Part shown: in pieces, positions 55,001 to 64,000 of the stretch | Layout of the letters: each line of letters opens with the position of its first letter | How positions within the stretch are numbered: position 1 is the stretch's first letter | Assembly: GCF_037893015.1 (NCBI RefSeq) | Contig: NC_133666.1 | Location: 569,178,389 to 569,242,388, forward strand | Reading direction: 5' to 3' | From: Macrotis lagotis | Lineage: Eukaryota > Chordata > Mammalia > Peramelemorphia > Peramelidae | Length of the DNA stretch: 64,000 nt | Made by a program: the position numbers and the translations under genes | Notes under the pieces: model-generated | Seen by the model: only the letters and a program-made list of their open reading frames with translations | The model's database searches: none | What the model was told of the DNA's origin: nothing

Positions 55001-57010
55001 AATTAAAATCATTTCATGCCTTAGCCCCTTTTCAAATACCTCTATGTACACACAAATCTGCATGGATCAAAGCTTCATGCAAACCAAAATGATTGCATCA
55101 ACCATTTATAGCCCTTCCCCAAGCCCACTTCCTCCAATTGTAACTAAAGTGACAGGCAAAGAAAATTCTCTTTATCATATTTCATGTCCATTCTCTCTAA
55201 GTGCACGCTCTCTCTCCTTCTCTATTATACTCTAACCATAACCCTACAATCCTCTTCAAACAAAATATTGGGTACACCCTCTCTTCTAAGCACTCCAACC
55301 ATGGTATTAAAACCCTCCTTAATTCATGTATGCATTGCAGCAATATCACTCCCTATTCTATTCTTTGTACACTTCCACCCTCTGCTCCTATTGTACTACA
55401 ACCCACATTAGCTAAGGTCTCTAGTAAAGCAAGGTCACTTCTGATTTAAATATGTATAAAGTCTCTAAGTACTCTAAGTAGTGGGACACCCTGAAAGGAA
55501 TGGGAGACACTGCACTGCCCAGCATAAGGTGACATCATTGTAGAAAGTGCTGAGTTCTATGAACAAAGGAGAATTAAAGTAGCTCAAAGGAAATGTGAAA
55601 TATATAAGTTTAGAGGAAACAACCTAGGTGTTCACCTAGACTGTATATGCCTGACCTGTGGTAGAGAATTCTGAGCTTAGATTGGTCTGATCAGTCCCAG
55701 TTGGACCCAACTGCAATTTATCTAAAAAATAGGACTATTATTTTAGTCTTTTTCAATAATGAAGGACAAGAACCAACTATACACATATCCTCTAATCCCT
55801 TCAACTATATTCAACCCTTTATACTATGAAATACATTTTTCAAGTGTTGTCTTGAATTGGAAGGATATATACAATAGACTAGCATTTTTTCCCCTTTCCA
55901 TTTGCCATTTCCCCATTCCATTTCATGTATCTGTTGAGTCTTATATTTGAATGTCAAATTTTTTGTTCAGTTCTGGTTTTATTATCAGAAAATTTTGAAA
56001 GTCTTCTATTTGATGAAAATTCTGTCTTTTCCAAGGACAGAATATGATCAGTTATAATTGAAGGTCCTTTCCCCTCTAAAAATATCATATTCCAGGTTCT
56101 GCCATCCTTTAAAGTTAAAGTTAATAAGTACTGTGTAATTCTGATTGGGCTTCCTTTTATTTGCATTATTTATTTAAGGCAATAAAGTTAAGTGACTTAC
56201 CTAAGATCACACAGTTAGGTAATTCTTAAGTGTCTGAGAGCAGATTTCAACTCAGTTCCTCCTGACTCCAGGGCTGTTGCTCTATCTAATGTGCCACCTA
56301 GCTGCCCCTTATTTCATTTTTATTTAAAGTTTCTTTTGTGCTTGCAGTATTTTCTCCTTTCTTTAAGAATTCTGGATTTTGTCTATGATAGTCCCTGGAG
56401 GTTTTATCTTGGGGTCTCTATATGGAGGTGTTCTATGTATTCTTTCAAAATTTTTTGTCTTATTGATCTAGTATATTAGCACTGCTTTCCAAGAAATTTT
56501 TTCAAGCTATTCATTTATCTAGGCTTACTGGTAGATCAATAATTCATAGGTTAGTTCTCTTAGATCGATTTTTCCATATAATCTGTTTTTCCAAAATACT
56601 AAGTTATGTTATCGTCAATTGTTTTCAACCATTTGATTTCCTTTCATGGAATCATGGTGTATCACAGATTCATTAGTTATATTTGAACAATTTTAATTTT
56701 TATGGTTTTATTTTCTCCAGTTAGCTTTCATATTTCCTTTTCCATTTGGTTAATTTTACTTAACAGTAAAAATTTGTTTGCCTTTTCTCATTGTTTATTT
56801 TTATTTTGGGTGAATTGTTTTCCATTTCCAGTTCATTAATTTGACTTTTAGCTGAAATACATTCATTTTCCAGTTGTTCAATTTTATTTTTTGATGATTA
56901 TTTTTTCCTGTTGGTTATTTGTTACATTTAAAGGAGTTGTATTCCTTGGTGAAATTTTCATAATTTTCCTCCATGACTTTCATTTCTTTTTTTCCATTTA
57001 TTCCTGATGC
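52046..57010 (-). mobile_element. L1, antisense, long but internally deleted
   Basis: 3' untranslated region at 52046-52460, then an abrupt jump into ORF2 RT. The minus frame at 52778-53053 contains '[20 protein letters not shown]' and '[12 protein letters not shown]', classic L1 RT motifs. Endonuclease follows at about 53850-54420, then inter-ORF sequence and ORF1-like text to about 56990. At about 52460 the ORF2 C-terminus is missing, joined at a 'catatcatatcat' microhomology. A SINE is nested at 56161. Confidence 0.75.
56161..56309 (-). mobile_element. WSINE1-like SINE, antisense
   Basis: 'ttatttaaggcaataaagtt', 'agatcacacagttaggtaat', 'gccacctagctgcccc'. Confidence 0.85.
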
Positions 57011-58735
57011 TTCCTTTAGCATCAGATCCTGTAAGTTATTCCATACCTTCCCTAGCGTCCAAGCATTTATGGTTTCTTATAGAACAATAATATTCCATAG
57101 TATTGATATACTATAACTTGTTTAGCCATTCCCCAATTTATGGACATACCCTCAATTTCCAAATCTTTGTCCTTTTCTTTTATGTCCTGTTCTTTTATGC
57201 ATATTTTGGAACATGTAGGACTTTTCCCTTTTCTATATCTTATTCTGAATATAGATTTATATTTGGAACTGCTGGGTCATAGGGTATGAACAGTTGTTTT
57301 ATTTTTTTACTTTTGGGTCATAGTTCCACACTATTCTCAAGTTGTTTTAACTTGCATTTCTCTAATCAATATTGATTTGGAGCATTTTTTCATATGATTA
57401 TGCATAGCTTTAATTTCTTTATTTTAAAACTGTTTATTCATATCCTTTGACCTTTTGTCAATTGGAGAATGACTTGTGACCTCAAAAATTTGATGCAATT
57501 CTATATATATTTTAGAAATGAGACCTTTATCAGAATTTTATTAGTGAGGTTTGCTTTCCAGCTTTCTTCTTTCCTTCTAATTTTGGCAGCATTGATTTCA
57601 TTAGTGCAAAAACATTTTAAATTAATATGAAAAACTTTCATTTTGTAGTCTATAATGTGCACTATTACTTGTTTGATAATGAATTTTCCCCCTTTCCATA
57701 AGTCTCATAGAGTATTTCTTGGTCTATTAATTTATCTATGGTATCTCCCTTTATGTCCATTTCTATTTTTACCTTATTTTGGAATAGGATATAAGATTTT
57801 CCAGGTTTCCCAACAATCTTTTCAAATAGTGGGTTCTTACCCCTGAAGCTGATATCTTTGAGTTTATCTAATAGTAGATTGCTGAAGTCATTTACTGAAG
57901 TTTCTTTTGGACCTATCCTAAAACACTGATATATTACTCTATTTCTTAACCAGTACTAAGTAATTTTGATGGCCACTCTATAATATAGTTTTAGATCTGG
58001 TAGAGCTAGGTCACCTTCCTTAATATTTTTTTTTCCATTAGTTCCTTTGTTATTCTTGATATTTTCTGGCATGAGATGAATTTTGTTACTGTATTTTTTC
58101 CAGCTGGGTAAAATACTTATGTGGTAGTTTGATTGGTAAGGCACTGAATAAATAACAATTTGGGTAGAATTGCCATTATTATTATATTAGCCAAATGTAA
58201 AAATGAGCAATTGACATTTTTTCCCAATTATTTGGATCTGACTTTATTTGGATGGGAAGTGCTTTACAATTATATTCATAAAGTTTGTGGCTTTATCTTG
58301 AAGGTAAAGTCACAAGCATTTAATGTTGTCTATAGTAAATTTGAATGGAATTTCTCTTTCTATCCCTTGCTCTGGGGGTTTATTGTTCAAATATAGAAAT
58401 ACTGATGATTTATGTGAGCTTATTTTATATCCTGCTACTGTACTAAATTTGTTAATTGTTTCAAGGGGTTTGTAAGACAATATTCTCAGCTTCTTTCAGT
58501 ATACCATCATTTCATACACAGTCGTCTACTTATTAATTGTCAATTCTGATTCCTTCAATTTTTTTCTTCTCTTATTGCTACAGCTAATATTTCTAATATG
58601 ATACTAAACAGTAAAGGTGACAATGGACAAACTTGTTTCAGCCCGATTGTATTGGAAACACTCCAAGCTAATTCCCATTGCATTAATATTTGCTGGAGTT
58701 TGTAGAGAGATATTTCTCATTATTATTATTATTTT
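57010..58735 (-). mobile_element. L1 3' half, antisense (part 1 of an interrupted copy)
   Basis: 3' untranslated region, then ORF2 tail (minus frame 57956-58144: 'LALPDLKLYYRVAIKIT') into RT-flanking text. It breaks off at 58735 and resumes at 60380-60431 and again at 63502, so two later insertions split it. Confidence 0.75.
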
Positions 58736-60379
58736 TGGAAAAAAACAAAATTTTATTAAAAGAATCTACAACATATAAGAAGGGTAGGTAGAGAGAGAGG
58801 GAGAGATAAAAGAACAGCCAGAGTGTTGTCTGGGCTAGCAGGTCAGAGATGACTGTGGCCTTGAGCAGGAGTCAACCCAGGTTTTTATGCCTTACCTCTC
58901 ATCCAGAGGGTTCCCTTTACTGGATCTGGAATTAGGTAGAAGTTGAAGCCTAAGGGCATCAGGATATAAATTTTACATTAAACAATGAATCAATGGTAGT
59001 TGATTTACATCTCAAGGGTAGGTAGTTGTAAATTTACATCTCCACCCAATTTCTAAACTCAGAATTCCCTTCATCTTCCACTGCATCATTGCCCTCCCCC
59101 CTCAAAATTATTCAGGACCCATCATCTTCTGGACCTTTCAGAGTACATTTAAAGATGAATGAATTACAGGATGGACTTCATTGAGGCAGCATACAGAAAA
59201 TGATCACCTGGCAAAACTGACTGGCATCCTGCAGAGGCTGGTCACAGAGAGATATATAGCTAGAGAACTAAAATTATAACCAGAGCTTCAGATGGCTTGG
59301 GCACTAAAGAGAACAAAGAGTGTGACAGACAGTAATTTGGTATAAGAGATCCAGGGGAAAAAAATCTTAATTCAATTGTTATTCATGTACCTAAGAACAG
59401 TGCTGCAAAGGACCACACAATTGCTATGTTCAGTCAGAGATACCATGAGCAAGTCCATATTCTTGACTTCTTTCTTGCAGTGAAGCATGCATTCCATCAG
59501 AGACATAGGTTTGAGTTTTGAAGTTCTAAAAAGGAAAATTTTCCTGATCTTCCCCCACCCCACTCCTCCCTCCAGCTGCAGAGGGCAGGAGCTGCAGAAA
59601 ATGAGATAGAGCATTTCAAAGTGAAAGAGAGCAAGGGAGTTCCACCCAAAGATAATTTCCAGGAGCTCAGATTTTTGCTTTTGCCAAATCTCATTCCTTC
59701 CAAGGAGCAAGCACAAAGCTTGGGGTAGGGGTTCTTGGTAACAAATTTTTCCCATATTTTACTTTTCCATATATTAATAGGTAGGCAAACACATGAATTT
59801 GACAAATACCAAAAGTGCTTCCTTAACAACCCTCACTCCGGGTAGAGTATAAACCAAACATACTTCAGAACTGCCAACACTGTTCAGTGTGAGAACAACA
59901 GGGCAGGCCCACATAAGGGCAGATGAAAACAAGGAAGGACAGGGCCATTCAAGGGCAACTATGAAACACCACATGAAATTGGGTTAACTGACTCCCCACA
60001 AAACTCAAACTTTTTCCATTTTCTGGGAAAAAGGGACATAGAAGGAGGTCTATAAGTCCAATAATTTTTCTACTTTTCTAAAAATTTAGGTTTAAAAAAA
60101 AAAAAGGTTACTTCTTACCTACGGAACTCTATCCAATTTCCCCAAGTCTGGGTAGAGAATTTTTTATCCTGGCTGGATCTCCATTTTGTAGCTGCTGGCT
60201 ACTTGAATTCAGTTCTGCAGGAATCCTTATTCAGACTCAGGAAAGCAAGGATGGAAATAAAACAAAAGTTAATTAAAAGAAGTTACAAGACATATGAAGG
60301 GATAAGTAGAGAGATAAGGAGAGATAAAAGAATAGCCAAGCAGTGTTGGCTCTGCCAGCACATCAGAGAAGACTGGACA
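58736..60379 (-). mobile_element. 1.64-kb element with short terminal direct repeats, TG...CA ends
   Basis: The left end (58736 to about 58857) and right end (60252-60379) are similar over about 120 bases: 'tggaaa', an A-rich part, 'gagagataaaagaa', 'cagtgttg'-like text and 'tcagaga-gact'. Both outer ends fit TG...CA. On the minus strand the left copy carries an AATAAAA signal near its end. The interior has no RT, protease or gag that I can see; the minus frame of 127 codons at 59372-59755 is unrecognised. It may be a non-autonomous LTR element or an ERV remnant with shortened LTRs. Confidence 0.45.
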
Positions 60380-60431
60380 CTATTTAATTTTAAGGAAAAC
60401 TCCATTTATGCTTAAACTTTCAAGTGTTTTT
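60380..60431 (-). mobile_element. L1, antisense (part 2, bridge between two insertions)
   Basis: 'ttttaaggaaaactccattt' fits the ORF2 text that follows 58735 in other copies (compare 52680-52720). It includes the left target duplicate TCAAGTGTTTTT (60420-60431) of the next element. Confidence 0.6.
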
Positions 60432-63400
60432 TATGTTTTTTAAATGTTAACATTTTATTTGTTTTCCACTTACATACAAAAGTAATATGTACCCATCATT
60501 TTTTTAGATTTTTGCAAGGAAAATGGGGTTAGATGGCTTGCCCAATTAGGCAATTATTAAGTGTCTGCGGCTGGATTTGAACTCAGGTACCCCTGACTCC
60601 AGGACCGGTGCTTTATCCACTGACACCTAGCTGCCCCTGCCCATCATTTTTTGCAAGGCTCTGAATTCTACAATTTCCTCCCCCTCCTCCTTCCCTACCC
60701 CCCACAGAAGGCTGTCTGACAGTCTCTACATTGTTTCCATGCCATACATTAATGTAAATTGAATGTTATAAGAGTAAACATAAGAAAAAAGGTAAACCCC
60801 CTCCCCCCCCAAAAAGATGGGAAACCTCAAGAATAGAGAGAGAGGGGGGAAAAAAAGTACTTTAGTCTGTGTTCAGATTTCAATTGCTCTATCTCTAGGG
60901 TGAGTTGCTTTTTTTTTTTTTATCATAAGTCCACCAGAGAAGTTGCTTCAATATTTTCCCCTAAATTGCTATTACTATCTGTAACTCCACTCTATTTCTC
61001 CCCACTCTCATTTATTCTATTCTCTCTCTCCTTTCATTTGTCCAAAAGTGGGTTGCATATGAGTATCTTCTCCCTCGATCTTCCCTCTCTTCTATCACCT
61101 ATTCCCCCCTTCCCTCACCCCATTCCCCCTCATCCCATCTGTTTCCTCTCATCCTTCTCCAGGGCAAGACTGATTTCCTCACCTTATTTAGAGTGTGTGT
61201 GCCATTTCCTCCCTGAGCTGTTTCCAATGAGAATAAAGGCTCACTCATTCCCCCTTGCCTTCCCCCACTCCCCTCTATTGACAAAGCTTTTTCTTGACTC
61301 TTATGTGAAATCTCTCAGCTTCTTCTTCATCCTTCTTCCCAGTACTTTCCCCTATTGCCCATTGATTCCATCTCTTCACTACATCAAACCATTATATTCC
61401 ACTCCTTCCTATGTCCTGTCCATATATACTCCTTCTAACAGCTCTTATAAATGAGAAAGTTCATATGAGTTATCAATAACTTCTTCCTTTGCAGGAATAC
61501 AAACAGATCAACATCATCAAGTTCCTCATAGTTAGTTCCTCTCTTCCACTCCCTCCATGGTTCACCAAAGTCCTGTACTTGGAGATCAAACTTTTTGGTC
61601 AGCTCTGCTCGTCTGGATAGGAAAATTTGAAAGTCCCCCATTTCATTGAAAGTCCATCCTTTCCCCTGAAAGAGGATGTTCAGTTTTTTCTGGGTAGTTG
61701 ATTTTCAGTTGTTAACCAAGATCTTTTGCCTTCCGGATTATCATATTCCAATCCCTACAAGCCCCTAATGTAGATACTTCCAGATCCTGTGTAATCCTGA
61801 CTATGGAGCCTTGGTAGTTGAACTGTCTGTTTCTGGCAACTTTTAGAATTTTCTCCGTGATTTGGGAGTTTTAAAATTTGGTTATAATATTCCTGGAAAT
61901 TTTTATTTTGGGATCCCTTTCAGGGGGTGATCAGTTAATTCTCTCGATTTCTATTTTACCCTCAGTTTCTAGGATCTCAGCAATTTTGCTGTATTATTTC
62001 TTGAAAAAATGAAGTCTAGGCTCTTCTCCTGGTTGGCTTTCAGAAAATCCAATAATTTTTAAATTATTTCTTCTGGTTCTATTTTCAAGGTCAACTGTAT
62101 TTCCAACAAGTTATTTCACATTTTCTTCCAATTTTTTTTTGGAAGAGTTTTATTTCTCCCTGTTTTCTTGCAAAGTCATTGGCTTCCTTTAGTTCCATTT
62201 TGCATTTGAAGGAGTTATTTTCTTCAGAGAGCTTTTTTATCTCCTTTTCCAGCTGGCCAATTCTGCTTTTTTAAGGCATTCTTCTCCTCATTTGCCTTTT
62301 GTTTTGCTTTTTTTCCATTAGACCTAAACTGGTTTTTAACATATTATTTTCTTCAGTATTTTTTTGTTTATATTTCACCAAGCTTTTTTATTTGTGTTTT
62401 CATGATTTTTCTGCATTGCTCTCATTTCTCCTCCCAATTTTTCCTCCACCTCCCTTAATTGCTTTTCAAAGTCTTTTTTGAGCTCATCCATAGTCTGACC
62501 CCATTTTCTATTTCTTTTGGAGGCTTTGGATACAGAATCTTTGGTTTTGTCTTCATTTGAGTATGTGTTTTGATGTTCCATGGGACTAAAGTAATTCTCC
62601 ATGGTCAGATTCTTCTTTTTCTGTTGTTTACTCATTTCCTCTGTCCAAGGCTAATTTACAGCACTTCCAAGACTTTGAGGTTGTTGTTTTTTGGGACACC
62701 CGACTGGGACCTTTATTCCTCCAAGGTCTTAAGCTTTCTAGCCAGTGCTTTGATATGCAGATGGACCAATACTTCTCTCTGCCTTAGAGCTATAAGGAGG
62801 GATCTAGCTATCTTAGTATGGAATTGCAAACTGCAATATGTGAGTGTAGGCAAACAGCAGGGTCCTACCCCAGGAAGAGCAAAGAAATCTCTGCAGACTT
62901 CCCTTACCATCTCTGGGGGTGCAGGCTGCTTTCTCCAGATTCTCACTGCAGATTCTATGACTGGTGCTGCTCACTCCAAGCTCACCCAGGTGCAGCAGAT
63001 TTCTCTCACCGGCCCTTCAAGCTATTGCTGTTGATTTCTGGGCTACACTGGGCTGGGCAACACCTGGCTGGGGTGCTCTGGGCTGAGCTGCACTGGGCTG
63101 AGCTGGGCTGCACTGTGGTTTTTTCCCCCACCCCCAGTCCTGGTGAAGCATACCTTTCCTGCAGAACTTCTGAGTTATCTTGGACTGGGAAAATGTATCA
63201 CTTAGTCTTTCTGTGGGTTCTGCCCTGCTAAATTTTGTTTAGAGCCATCCTTTGTTTTTTGGGGGTTTAGGGGATCAGAGTTCTTGGGAAATGCTGCCTT
63301 CATGCTGCCATCTTGGCTCCTGCCCTCTCAAGTTTTTTTTTTTGTTTGTTTTTTTAGGTTTTTGCAAGGCAAATAGGGTTAAGTGGCTTGCCCAAGGCCA

Positions 63401-63501
63401 CACAGCTAGGTAATTATTAAGTGTCTGAGACCAGATTTGAACCCAGGTACTCCTGACTCCAAGGCCAGCGCTTTATCTACTAGGCCACTTAGCCACCCCT
63501 C
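60432..63501 (-). mobile_element. HAL1-type half-L1, copy 3, antisense, full length
   Basis: Read leftward from 63501: a 5' start GAGGGCAGGAGCCAAGATGG, a 5' untranslated region to about 62636, and ORF1 beginning 'MSKQQKKKNLTMENYF' at 62635. That frame is open for 86 residues and then breaks. The RRM region lies at 61600-62130. It then passes directly to a 3' untranslated region (60650-61450) with no ORF2. TCAAGTGTTTTT at 60420-60431 and 63502-63513 is a 12-bp target duplication. Two SINEs (60506-60639, 63334-63496) are nested within. It is the best-bounded of the three half-L1s. Confidence 0.8.
60492..60652 (-). mobile_element. WSINE1-like SINE, antisense, with 13-bp target duplication
   Basis: The SINE body lies between two copies of CCCATCATTTTTT (60492-60504 and 60640-60652). 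It contains 'aaaatggggttagatggctt', 'ctggatttgaactcaggtac' and 'cacctagctgcccctg'. Confidence 0.9.
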
Positions 63502-63507
63502 TCAAGT
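63323..63507 (-). mobile_element. WSINE1-like SINE, antisense, with 11-bp target duplication
   Basis: CCCTCTCAAGT at 63323-63333 recurs at 63497-63507. The body contains a T-rich tail, 'gcaaggcaaatagggttaag', 'aaggccacacagctaggtaa' and 'gccacttagccacccc'. It sits exactly at the 5' boundary of the half-L1. Confidence 0.9.
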
Positions 63508-64000
63508 GTTTTTAATATAAATGCATGTTGCATTTTATTTGTCAAATTCTTTGTCAGCATCTATTGTGATAATCCTAAAATTTCTGTTGGTTTTCTTATT
63601 GATATGTTCCTTTATATTGAGTGTTTTCCTAATATTGAACCCTCACTGCCTAAGTGGTATAAATTCTACCTGATCATGGTATATTATTATTGTGATAATC
63701 TGCTGTAGTCTCATTGCTAAAATTTTATTTATGATTTTTGCATCAATGTTCATTAGGGAAATTGGTCTATAATTTTCATTGTTTTGGTTCTTCCTGATTT
63801 AGCTATCAGCATCATATTCATGTCATAAATGTAATTTACTAGAATTCCTAGTATTTTTTCAAGTATTTTATGTAGAATAGGAGTTGTTCCTTAAAGTTGG
63901 GTAGAATTCAGTTATATATTCATCTGGACCTGGAGGCTTTTTCTTAGGGAGATTATTGATGGTTTCTTCAAGTACTTTTTGTGAAATGCTATTATTCAAG
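63502..64000 (-). mobile_element. L1, antisense (part 3, resumes after the nested insertions)
   Basis: RT-domain text in reverse ('tgtcagcatctattgtgata', 'gaaattggtctataattttc', 'gatttagctatcagcatca') continues the L1 that broke off at 58735. It runs off the window end. Confidence 0.75.

Noticed and set aside
60900..61454. 184-codon plus-strand frame rich in Ser, Pro, Leu and Phe
   Set aside because: It is antisense to the half-L1 3' region and reflects pyrimidine-rich composition.
62570..63231. Plus-strand frames of 154 and 137 codons
   Set aside because: They are antisense to the 5' untranslated region and ORF1 start of the half-L1, so they are shadow frames.

Overview
The window is vertebrate nuclear DNA: AT-rich, gene-poor, and built almost wholly of nested retrotransposons. 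The repeats point to a marsupial, probably an Australasian one. They are tRNA-derived SINEs of WSINE1 type, marsupial-style L1s, short L1-like elements with ORF1 but no ORF2 (HAL1 type), and old MIR/L2-like pieces. The species cannot be fixed from sequence alone. No intact host protein-coding gene is visible. Most short open frames lie inside decayed L1s or microsatellites.

The main object is a young betaretrovirus-like provirus on the + strand at 14368-22587. Its two 418-bp LTRs read as identical by eye. It has a tRNA-Lys3-type primer site, open gag, pro and env, and gag/pro/pol in three successive -1 frames. Each frame change coincides with a textbook slippery heptamer. Pol carries two further frame changes of opposite sign, so RNase H and the integrase N-terminus sit out of frame with RT and the integrase core. 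The U5 end plus primer site is tandemly duplicated (58 bp x 2). The provirus lies antisense inside an older minus-strand L1 and is flanked by an imperfect 6-bp target duplication.

Layout. 1-6400: old SINE/L2-type repeats and L1 3' fragments. 6420-7445: a processed pseudogene of IGFBP6 with a perfect 12-bp target duplication. 7640-8220: possible solo LTR and microsatellite. 8365-10015: decayed RT-coding non-LTR element (minus). 10016-12452: decayed L1 ORF2 (plus) holding a perfect 35-bp inverted repeat. 12453-23605: minus-strand L1 split by the provirus. 23606-30105: nearly full-length decayed minus-strand L1. 30106-39000: more L1 pieces and SINEs. 39000-43690: old repeats and unclassified DNA. 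43697-50036: two plus-strand HAL1-type elements. 51015-64000: minus-strand L1s, one of them interrupted by a 1.64-kb element with short terminal direct repeats and then by a third HAL1-type element.

The provirus genes would act together in a replication cycle: Gag assembles particles, Pro matures them, Pol copies and integrates the genome, and Env mediates entry. The other elements are mutually independent insertions. All similarity statements rest on reading and recalled family features; no search or alignment program was run.
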